Shown here: in pieces, positions 1-7,118 of the stretch
How the letters are laid out: the number at the start of each line of letters is the position of its first letter
Position numbering within the stretch: the stretch's first letter is position 1
Origin: Melaminivora suipulveris
GTDB taxonomy: Bacteria; Pseudomonadota; Gammaproteobacteria; Burkholderiales; Burkholderiaceae_C
Length of the DNA stretch: 64,000 nt
NCBI RefSeq assembly: GCF_003008575.1
Contig: NZ_CP027667.1
Location: forward strand, 934,501 to 998,500
Direction of reading: 5' to 3'
Notes under the pieces: generated by a model
Told to the model about the DNA's origin: nothing
The model's input: the letters and a program-made list of their open reading frames with translations, nothing else
Databases searched by the model: none
Made by a program: the position numbers and the translations under genes

Positions 1-62
1 GCGTGCGCCAAAATCGACATGCAGCTGTTCCGGTTTAAACGACATTCTTCCCAAACCTCCAT

Positions 63-94
63 AAAAAAAGCCCAGAAAATTCCGGGCCTTTTTT
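63..94. terminator. Probable intrinsic terminator, possibly bidirectional
   Basis: A-tract, GCCC, a short AT-rich loop, GGGC and a T-tract lie about 45 bases past the stop of the minus-strand lipoprotein gene at 139. The stem is only four strong pairs with one offset base, but U-tracts occur on both strands, so it could end transcription either way. Confidence 0.6.
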
Positions 95-106
95 CCAAGC
101 CTGAAT

Positions 107-125
107 GGGACGCTGCCAGCGTCCC
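107..125. repeat. Perfect inverted repeat downstream of the lipoprotein gene
   Basis: GGGACGCTG and CAGCGTCCC form 9-base arms around one central base, 14 bases past the stop codon at 139. With the hairpin at 63-94 it probably forms the 3' end of the pil operon transcript. There is no T-run right beside it. Confidence 0.5.
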
Positions 126-138
126 ACTAAAGGCGCTC

Positions 139-1668
139 TTACTGCTTCTTGGGGCAAGCTGGGACGTTCAACGCCAGCTCCACCGCATGCAGCGTCTTGC
201 TGGGGCCTGCAGCAAACTGCACCACCCAAGTATCCACGCCTGCCGGATTCCCTTCCTTGCCGGTTGCGGAAAACTCCACCAACGTGCGCGAACTGGCGCG
301 GTCCAGGGTGGGTGAGCCCGCCACGATGGTCGGAGCGGCGAGATCGGTGCGCGAGCGTGCGCTGATGGTTGTGCCTGCGGGCGCAGCAAACCCTTTTGGT
401 GTCCCGACCCATAAAGCGAAGGTGCCGAACTTGCAGGTTTCAGGATCGGTCCGTTGCAGGCTGACCGGTCCCAGGAAAGGCGTGGCAGCAGTGCGGCTCT
501 CGTAAAGGTTGAGCCATCCCACCGAAGTCACCCACAGGTTCAGGGAATCACTGATTTCCGTGCCCTGCCCAGTCTGGGTGGAAAACACCACGGTAACCGG
601 TACGCCGTCCGCAGGACGAGGATTTTGCACCTCATAGTCCACGGAACACTTTCCGTTGGCGGTTGTGCAGCCACCGCGCGAAGCGGAACCGACGCGGCCG
701 AAATCCGTCCGTGCAACGACCGCGACGCCATCGGTCACAGGGTTTCCGTTGCGATCGACGATTCGCACATTGATCGTTGAACTATCCCCAGAGAGGTCGT
801 AATCCAGATTGAACTTGGATGCCGAAAGATCGAAGCCTCGTTGCGTCGCCACGTCAGTGGTCACTGTCAGGGTGTCGGATTGCGTGCTGATCGGACGACC
901 GCGCACCTGTGCATTGATCACCACGGAAGTCGGGCGAGACTTCGAGCTGACCGACGCAACCACCTGCCCCTCCGAATTGGTCTTTCCTTCCGGTGTGCTG
1001 AGCACTACGCTGTCTGCCGGCACCGCATTGAAATCGACGATGACACCTTTGATCGGGGCGCCTTGAGCATCCACCACCGTAAAGGTCAGCAACGCGGTTT
1101 CCGAGCGTCCGGTTCCGCCTGATCCGGCAATGACGATGGAACGGTCTGCGGGGTTGGCGGCCGTGAAATTGATCGCCCTGGCGACGGATTGTGGATCGGC
1201 GACCACTGCGGCCGTCACCGACAGATTGGCAGAACCGGTCATCTCGACGGGTGTGCCATTTCTATCGTTGAGCGAGGCCGTGGCTACTACCTGGGTGGCC
1301 CCCAGCGAGGTTGCGCCGGTTGCCTTGAGGTCGACTTCAGCGATGCCGGAACTGTTGGTCAGGGCAGTCGCGGATTCGGGCATGAAGGTCAAAAGCCCGC
1401 TGCCGTTCTCCGAGAAAGTGACAATGGCATTCGGAACCGGTTGGCCCGACTTGTCCTTGAGCACCGCCTTGGCGTGAATGTCGAGATCCGAAGTCTTGAA
1501 GGTATTCACGGCAGCAGGCTCATCGCTCTTGTAGAGCTGCACCGAAAGCGTGCCCAGCGGCTGGTTTGCGCCTCCGCCGCCCGGTGTGCCGGGGTCGCCC
1601 CCGCCGCCACCACAAGCACCAACCAGCGCGACTGCCGCACATAAAAAGATCTTTTTGACAAGCTTCAC
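139..1668 (-). CDS. Lipoprotein with bacterial Ig-like (invasin/Big_1-type) repeats
   Basis: The 509-residue product begins with a lipoprotein signal: a charged start, a hydrophobic stretch and a V-G-A-C lipobox with Cys19, followed by a Gly-rich linker to about residue 37. The rest is three or so beta-rich segments (about 40-150, 155-265, 275-375) with the 'G.P..NA.VTF' and 'T.S.G...' patterns of Big_1 invasin/intimin domains, then a C-terminal region ending near a Cys. It starts with GTG 18 bases after pilQ and is probably co-transcribed. An outer-membrane or surface lipoprotein role is likely; a link to pili is only suggested by position, since this slot usually holds aroK in relatives. 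Its GC content is lower than that of most of the window. Confidence 0.7.
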   Translation of the reverse strand: MKLVKKIFLCAAVALVGACGGGGGDPGTPGGGGANQPLGTLSVQLYKSDEPAAVNTFKTSDLDIHAKAVLKDKSGQPVPNAIVTFSENGSGLLTFMPESATALTNSSGIAEVDLKATGATSLGATQVVATASLNDRNGTPVEMTGSANLSVTAAVVADPQSVARAINFTAANPADRSIVIAGSGGTGRSETALLTFTVVDAQGAPIKGVIVDFNAVPADSVVLSTPEGKTNSEGQVVASVSSKSRPTSVVINAQVRGRPISTQSDTLTVTTDVATQRGFDLSASKFNLDYDLSGDSSTINVRIVDRNGNPVTDGVAVVARTDFGRVGSASRGGCTTANGKCSVDYEVQNPRPADGVPVTVVFSTQTGQGTEISDSLNLWVTSVGWLNLYESRTAATPFLGPVSLQRTDPETCKFGTFALWVGTPKGFAAPAGTTISARSRTDLAAPTIVAGSPTLDRASSRTLVEFSATGKEGNPAGVDTWVVQFAAGPSKTLHAVELALNVPACPKKQ

Positions 1669-1686
1669 TTTTCTTTCCCTTTTAGC

Positions 1687-3930
1687 TCAACGCACAGAAC
1701 CGCGATCCGTAATTACCTTGGGAGTGATGAATACCAGCATCTCCCGCTTTTCAGACTCCTTAGTTCTATTCTTGAATAGATTTCCCACCACGGGCACATC
1801 CCCCAGCATAGGAATCTTGTTCTCTTGACTGGTTTCCATCATTTCGAAAATTCCGCCGATAACCACAGTCCCACCATTTTCAACAAGGACCTGCGTAAGG
1901 ACGTGCTTCGTGTCAATGGCAGGCCCGGACGGTGTATTTTCTCCCCGGCTGTCCTTACTGACATCTAAATCCATGATGATGTTGCCCTCAGGCGTAATTT
2001 GAGGCGTGACCTCCAGTTTAAGGACGGCCTTTTTCCAAATCGTATTCGGGCCATTTTGCGACATTACTACATAGGGAATTTCTGTACCCTGTTCGATGAG
2101 AGCCTTGACTTGATCAGCAGTCACCAACCGCGGACTAGAAACGATCTTACCCTGCCCATCAGCTTCCATGGCCGACAATTCCAATGTCAAGAAACGATTA
2201 GCGGCTGCGTTGAAAATTGACAGTCCAAAGGAACTAGGCATGACGCCGCCAACGATAGCCGCCGGCAAGTTGAGAAAGGTGCCGTTATTGCTGGGCATCC
2301 CAACGCCACTGCCACTGCCACTGCCACTGCCACTGCCACTGCCACTGCCACCGATATTTATTCCGCCATCCGTCTGCTTAAAGCCAGTCGAACCCGTGGC
2401 ATTGTCATACCCAGTCCCAAACACCAACCGATTATTCCCGCCAATGCTGTAGCCTCCGTCGCCACCTCTTTGGGCGCGCAGGTCGCCGCCGCCGAGGCGA
2501 ACCCCCAGCGAGCGCCCGAAAGTATCCCGGGCCTCGACAATGCGCGCCTCAATCATGACTTGCCGCACCGGTACGTCCAGACTCTGCAGGAGCAGACGCA
2601 ACTCCTCCAACTTTGAAGACGTGTCGGTCACAAACAGCTGATTGGTGCGCGGCTCGGCAATGGCGCTGCCCCGCTCAGAGAGAAAGCGCGCACTCTGCGT
2701 GGAGCCGGCGGAGACTCCTGCGATAGCACTAGTACCCCCCGCCGTAGCGGTCGCCGTGAGACGCGACACGATGTCCGCTGCCTTGGCGTAGTTGAGCTGA
2801 AAAGCCTGGGTTCGCACCGGTTCCAGCCGTTGCAAAGCTTGGGCCACTTCGTAATCCTTCTTGGCACGCTCGTCGATCTCGTCCTTGGGCGCGATCCACA
2901 GCACCGTGCCCGACTTGCGCATCCCCAGGCCCTTGGCGTCCATGATGATTTGCAGCGCCTGGTCCCAAGGCACGTCCTTCAGGCGCAGCGTCAGCGCGCC
3001 GGTGACGGTGTCGGAGGTGACGATGTTGAAGTTGGTGAAGTCGGCGATGACCTGCAGGAGCGAGCGCACGTCGATGTTCTGGAAGTTCAGCGACAGCTTC
3101 TCGCCCGTGTAGTGCGGGCCCTGGCTGAGCTTGTTCAGGTCGACCTTCTTGGGTCGCACTTCGACGACGAACTGGTTGTCGCTCTGGTAGGCGCTGTGCT
3201 CCCACTCGCCCACCGGCTCGATCAGCAGGCGAACGCGCTCACCCTGCTGGGTGGCGGTGATGGTCTGGATGGGCGTGCCGAAGTCGGACACGTCCAGGCG
3301 CCGGCGCAGGCCCTCGGGCAGCGACGAGCGCAGGAACTCGACCATCAGGCCCTTGCCCTGCTGCTGCAGATCCACGCCAACCTGGTTGCTGGCCAGCGAT
3401 ACGACCACCCGGCCGGCGCCATCGGGGCTGCGGCGGAAATCCAGGTCGCGCAGCGCCAGCACGTCGGCGTTGTGGGCTTCGGCGAACACCGTGCGCGCGG
3501 GGCTGGCGGCCGCAGCCGCGGCGCCAGCGGCGGCGTCCAGTGTCACCAGCAGCGTGCGGCCCTGCACCTGCGTGCTGTAGGCGGTGGGCTGCTTGAGGTT
3601 GAGCACGACGCGGGCGCGCTCATCGGTCTGCACGATGTGGGCCGACTTGATGTTGCCCTGGTTGATCTCCACCAGCGAGCGCCCGGTGGCGTTGCCCACG
3701 CCGGGAAAATCCAGCGCGATGCGCGCCGGGCTCTGTGTGGCAAAGCCCGGCGGCGGCTCGGCCAGGGGTTCGGTCAGCTCGATGCGCAGCACCTCGGAGC
3801 CGCCCTGCATGAAGCCGGTGATCGCCTCGATGCTGGGGCGCGCCTGCAGGGCCGTGGCCCACAGGGCGCCGAGCACCGCCAGGGCCGCGGGCCACAGGCG
3901 ATGAGGCAGGCGTGATGTCGTGCCGGTCAT
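1687..3930 (-). CDS. pilQ: Type IV pilus secretin PilQ
   Basis: This 747-residue protein forms the outer-membrane channel through which the type IV pilus passes. After a Sec signal peptide (about 1-30) come two AMIN-type beta domains, which bind peptidoglycan, to about residue 260; then a secretin/TonB N0 domain (around LSLNFQNIDVRSLLQVIADF), an N1/NolW-type domain and the C-terminal secretin domain with the 'SSPRLVTADQ.KA.I..G.EIPY' core. The ATG at 3930 overlaps the pilP stop (ATGA); the longer open frame upstream is pilP sequence in another frame. The C-terminal part, roughly 1687 to 2800, is clearly less GC-rich than the 5' part and contains a Ser-Gly repeat coded by a hexanucleotide tract. 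Confidence 0.95.
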   Translation of the reverse strand: MTGTTSRLPHRLWPAALAVLGALWATALQARPSIEAITGFMQGGSEVLRIELTEPLAEPPPGFATQSPARIALDFPGVGNATGRSLVEINQGNIKSAHIVQTDERARVVLNLKQPTAYSTQVQGRTLLVTLDAAAGAAAAAASPARTVFAEAHNADVLALRDLDFRRSPDGAGRVVVSLASNQVGVDLQQQGKGLMVEFLRSSLPEGLRRRLDVSDFGTPIQTITATQQGERVRLLIEPVGEWEHSAYQSDNQFVVEVRPKKVDLNKLSQGPHYTGEKLSLNFQNIDVRSLLQVIADFTNFNIVTSDTVTGALTLRLKDVPWDQALQIIMDAKGLGMRKSGTVLWIAPKDEIDERAKKDYEVAQALQRLEPVRTQAFQLNYAKAADIVSRLTATATAGGTSAIAGVSAGSTQSARFLSERGSAIAEPRTNQLFVTDTSSKLEELRLLLQSLDVPVRQVMIEARIVEARDTFGRSLGVRLGGGDLRAQRGGDGGYSIGGNNRLVFGTGYDNATGSTGFKQTDGGINIGGSGSGSGSGSGSGSGVGMPSNNGTFLNLPAAIVGGVMPSSFGLSIFNAAANRFLTLELSAMEADGQGKIVSSPRLVTADQVKALIEQGTEIPYVVMSQNGPNTIWKKAVLKLEVTPQITPEGNIIMDLDVSKDSRGENTPSGPAIDTKHVLTQVLVENGGTVVIGGIFEMMETSQENKIPMLGDVPVVGNLFKNRTKESEKREMLVFITPKVITDRGSVR
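2305..2352. repeat. In-frame hexanucleotide tandem repeat inside pilQ
   Basis: Seven perfect GCCACT units followed by one GCCACC. On the coding strand they read as alternating Ser-Gly in the secretin domain. Gain or loss of units would change linker length without breaking the frame. Confidence 0.9.
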
Positions 3931-4490
3931 TGTTTCTTCTCCCCACTTCCCTCTTGCAACTCGAGCTTGGCCATGCGTTCGATCCAGTCGCCCGAGGCGT
4001 CCTGCACGATCTCGCGCAGCTCGATCGAGGTTTCCGTGATGGCCGTGATTCGTCCGTAGTTCTGTCCCAGGTGATTGCCCACGCGCACCTGGTACAGCAG
4101 CTTGTCCACGCTGATCAGCGCGGTGGGCAGGCCTTCCTTGTTCAGGCTGCCGACCATCTTCATGGAGTCCAGCGGATAGGCCTCCAGCGGCTCCTTGCGC
4201 CGCGCCATCTCGGGCGCGATCAGCGACACGTTGGACACCGATTGCGAGGACTCGCGGCGCAGCGCCTGGGTCAGCTTCTGGGGATTGAAGGGGTCGACGC
4301 CGCCTTCCGCGACGTAGTTGGCGGGCACGAACTGCTTGGGTTCGGTGATTTGCAGCGCGCGCGGCCGGGTGGTCGCGCGCAGCTGCGCCATCCATTCGCG
4401 CAGCTCCTCCTGGCCGTCGCCGGCGCAGCCGGCCAGCAGCGCCAGCGAGGCTGCCGACAGCCAAACCCTGTGGTGCATGCCGGCCGTCAT
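3927..4490 (-). CDS. pilP: Type IV pilus alignment lipoprotein PilP
   Basis: 187 residues, typical PilP size. It has a lipoprotein signal with the lipobox L-A-G-C, a flexible region rich in charged residues, and a C-terminal beta domain (about 95-180: 'DSMKMVGSL...ALI.VDKL.YQVRVGNHLGQNYGRI') that contacts the PilQ N0 domain. It links the PilMNO inner-membrane complex to the secretin. The start at 4490 overlaps the pilO stop; an ATG four codons later (4478) is also possible. Confidence 0.93.
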   Translation of the reverse strand: MTAGMHHRVWLSAASLALLAGCAGDGQEELREWMAQLRATTRPRALQITEPKQFVPANYVAEGGVDPFNPQKLTQALRRESSQSVSNVSLIAPEMARRKEPLEAYPLDSMKMVGSLNKEGLPTALISVDKLLYQVRVGNHLGQNYGRITAITETSIELREIVQDASGDWIERMAKLELQEGSGEKKQ

Positions 4491-5191
4491 TTGGCGCCCG
4501 CCTTCTTCTTGTCCTGGGTGGCGGCCTTCTGCGCCTGGATCTCTTCGGGGTCCAGATAGCGGAAGGTGCGCGCCGTGGCCTCCATGGCCAGGTTGCCGGC
4601 GCCCTCCTTGCTGGCCGGCGCCAGCGCGATGTTGTTCAGCGTGACGATGCGCGAGAGATTGGCCACGTCGGCGGCGAAGGCGCCGATGTCGTGATAGCGG
4701 CCGGTCACGCGGATGGCGATCGGCAGCTCGGCGTAATAGTCCTTGACCACGACCTGGCCGGGGCGGAACAGCTCGAACTGCAGGCTGCGGCCCAGGCCGG
4801 CCTGGTTGATGTCGGACAGCAGCGCCGACATCTCGGCCTTGCTGGGCAGCTGCTTTTCCAGCTGCGTGACGTACTGCTGCACCTGCTCGCGCTGTTTTTT
4901 CAGCATGTCCAGGCTCACGGCCTTGACCAGCTTCTTCTGGTAGTCCTCGCGCAGGGTTTGCTCGGTGGTGCGCTCGGCCGTCAACTCCTCCTCGTATTCG
5001 GACAGCTTGAAGAACCACAGGAACACCGCCACCGCCGCCGCGATGAACAGGCACAGCAGCACGCGCGGCAGGATGGGCCACAGCGAAGGATCCTTGGGGT
5101 CCAGGTTCTGAAACTGCCGCTGCAGCTGCTCCTGCATGCGGGCAAAGTCCGGTCGGGGTGCCGAGCGAGTCGCCATCTTGTTGCCGTTCAC
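4487..5191 (-). CDS. pilO: Type IV pilus assembly protein PilO
   Basis: 234 residues: a short cytoplasmic N-terminus, one membrane helix at about 45-65 (LLCLFIAAAVAVFLWFF), a coiled coil (about 68-125) and a periplasmic ferredoxin-like domain. PilO pairs with PilN in the inner membrane to align the pilus machine. The GTG at 5191 overlaps the pilN TGA (GTGA). An ATG at 5176, five codons later, is the main alternative start. Confidence 0.93.
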   Translation of the reverse strand: MNGNKMATRSAPRPDFARMQEQLQRQFQNLDPKDPSLWPILPRVLLCLFIAAAVAVFLWFFKLSEYEEELTAERTTEQTLREDYQKKLVKAVSLDMLKKQREQVQQYVTQLEKQLPSKAEMSALLSDINQAGLGRSLQFELFRPGQVVVKDYYAELPIAIRVTGRYHDIGAFAADVANLSRIVTLNNIALAPASKEGAGNLAMEATARTFRYLDPEEIQAQKAATQDKKKAGAK

Positions 5192-5796
5192 TTCTTGGCC
5201 GGCTGGACGGCCGCCTTGTCGGCTTCCGCCTTGCTGGCGCTGCGCGTGAGCCTGAACTTGAGGTTGAAGGACGCCACCCGGCGCTGATCGCGAGGCGTCA
5301 GAGCCACGTTGGCGGCGACGATCTCCACCAGCTCGGGCTTGGAGAACCAGGGCGTGTTGTCCGAGAGGTTGCGCAGCATCTCCGAGACGCGCTCGTTGGA
5401 CTGCGCCATGCCCTGCATGGCCACGATCTCGTCGGTCTGCTTGAGGCTGGTGACGTACACACCGTCAGGCAACTGGGTGACCAGTTCGCCCAGCAGGTGC
5501 ACCGGCAGATTGCGGTCGGCCTGCAGGTCTTCCACGGCCTTTTGGCGCGCCTGCAGGGCGGTGATCTCCTCCTCGATGGTGGCGATCTCCTTGATCTGGC
5601 CTTCCAGCACCTTGATCTCGCTGCGCAGCAGGTTGTTGCGGTCCTGCTGCTCGGTGATCTGGGCCTGGAACCACAGGTAGATCAGCCCGGCGATGGCCAG
5701 GCCGCCCAGGGCCGACAGCACCATCACGACCTGGAAGGTCTCGCGCCGGCGCTTGCGTGCCGCCTCGCGATGCGGCAGCAGGTTGATCAAAATCAC
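5188..5796 (-). CDS. pilN: Type IV pilus assembly protein PilN
   Basis: 202 residues. The N-terminus reads V-ILINLLPHR, the conserved PilN tail that binds a groove in PilM, followed by a membrane helix (about 23-43), a coiled coil and a periplasmic domain. The GTG start at 5796 overlaps the pilM stop (GTGA). A longer open frame to 5919 lies inside pilM and lacks PilN features, so it was not used. The basic C-terminus is alanine- and lysine-rich. Confidence 0.93.
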   Translation of the reverse strand: MILINLLPHREAARKRRRETFQVVMVLSALGGLAIAGLIYLWFQAQITEQQDRNNLLRSEIKVLEGQIKEIATIEEEITALQARQKAVEDLQADRNLPVHLLGELVTQLPDGVYVTSLKQTDEIVAMQGMAQSNERVSEMLRNLSDNTPWFSKPELVEIVAANVALTPRDQRRVASFNLKFRLTRSASKAEADKAAVQPAKK

Positions 5797-6872
5797 GGCA
5801 GAAACCTCCGCATGGCCAGGCCGCAGGCCGTGAGGTAGGAGGGCGCTTCGCGCGTCAGCTTCTTCAGGCGGATCGAGCCGCCGATGTCCATGCCGTCGAA
5901 GGGATTGACCACGGAGCATGCCGAGCCGGTGCTCTGGATGACCTGCTCGGGCAGGCCGTGCAGCGCGGCCGAACCGCCCGCCAGCAGGATGTGGTCCACG
6001 CGGTGATACGGCGTGCTGGTGAAGAAAAATTGCAGCGCGCGGCCGAATTCCTGCGCCAGGCTGTCGACAAAGGGACGCAGCACGGCCGAGCCATAGTCGT
6101 CGGGCAGCTCGCCGCTGCGCTTCTTGGCCTCCGCTTCCTCCTGCGAGAAGCCGTACTGGCGCGTGATGAGCTGCGTGAGCTGCGCGCCACCAAAGGCCTG
6201 GTCACGCTCGTACAGCACGTCGTCGTTGCGTATGACCTGCAGGCTGGTGGTCAGCGCGCCAACCTCGAACAGCGCCACCACGGCGTCCAGCCCGCCGCCG
6301 GGCAGCGCCTCGATCAGCCGGCCCGCGGCCAGGCGCGCGGCGTGCGATTCGATGTCGATGATCAGGGGCTTCAAGCCGGCGGCCTCGGCCAGGCCCTGGC
6401 GGTCCTGCACTTTTTCCTTGCGCGAGGCGGCGATCAGCACCTCATCGTCGCCCGGAGCGTTCTTGGCCGGGCCGACGACGCAGAAATCCAGGCTGACTTC
6501 GTCGAGCGAGAAGGGGATGTACTGGCTGGCTTCGGATTCGACCTGCACCTCCAGCTCCTGCTCGCTCATGCCGCCGGGCAGGGTCAGGCGCTTGGTGATG
6601 ACGGCCGAGGCGGGCAGCGCCAGCGCGACGTTGCGGGTGCGGGTGCCACTTTTCTTGACCGCACGGCGCACGGCTTCGGCGACCTCGTCGAACTTTTCGA
6701 TGTTGCCGTCGGTGACCCAGCCGCGCTCGAGCTGCTCCATCGCGCAATGCTCCAGCACCAGCTTGCCGTCGCCAGCCTGACCGAGCTCGACCAGCTTGAC
6801 GCTGGATGAGCTGATATCCACTCCCAGCAGCGGGACGGCCTTGCGACGAAATAACGATCCCACTGAGACCAA
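5793..6872 (-). CDS. pilM: Type IV pilus actin-like ATPase PilM
   Basis: 359 residues if it starts at TTG 6872, giving the family N-terminus (M)VSVGSLFRRK before the phosphate-1 motif 'LLGVDISSSSVKLVEL'. An AGGGGG Shine-Dalgarno sits just upstream, which decides the start; an in-frame longer start at 6938 adds a stretch unlike PilM. The actin fold continues with 'ILLAGGSAALHGL' (adenosine motif). PilM is cytoplasmic and recruits PilN. It heads the pilMNOPQ operon and is divergent from mrcA, the classic arrangement. Confidence 0.93.
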   Translation of the reverse strand: MVSVGSLFRRKAVPLLGVDISSSSVKLVELGQAGDGKLVLEHCAMEQLERGWVTDGNIEKFDEVAEAVRRAVKKSGTRTRNVALALPASAVITKRLTLPGGMSEQELEVQVESEASQYIPFSLDEVSLDFCVVGPAKNAPGDDEVLIAASRKEKVQDRQGLAEAAGLKPLIIDIESHAARLAAGRLIEALPGGGLDAVVALFEVGALTTSLQVIRNDDVLYERDQAFGGAQLTQLITRQYGFSQEEAEAKKRSGELPDDYGSAVLRPFVDSLAQEFGRALQFFFTSTPYHRVDHILLAGGSAALHGLPEQVIQSTGSACSVVNPFDGMDIGGSIRLKKLTREAPSYLTACGLAMRRFLP

Positions 6873-7086
6873 GACGCCCCCTGTGTAACTATTTATGCAA
6901 ACGGTGCAACGGAACTTGTCGGTCGATGCTAGCAGCAAGCTGCGCGGCGCAACAACCTGGGCCGCCCTGCGTTACAGGCCCCCCGTTGTCAAAAGTTGAC
7001 GCTTGGCGCGCCAGCGGCGCGGGCGCGCGGCCGGCCCATGCGCCCCTGGGCCAAAGACCCCAGACGGTGCGGCAGGCGCGGATTTT

Positions 7087-7092
7087 TATAAT
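7087..7092 (+). promoter_or_regulatory. Probable -10 element for mrcA
   Basis: A perfect TATAAT lies 27 bases before the mrcA ATG. No good TTGACA is found at the right spacing, and no clear Shine-Dalgarno precedes the start. The 246-base gap with pilM must also hold the pil promoter, for which I see no convincing match. Confidence 0.5.
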
Positions 7093-7118
7093 GGCCGGTT
7101 CGCTTCCACCCCCGCCCG

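Noticed and set aside
2305..2352. Short tandem repeats as a possible CRISPR or regulatory array.
   Set aside because: Unit of only six bases, no spacers, in frame inside pilQ.
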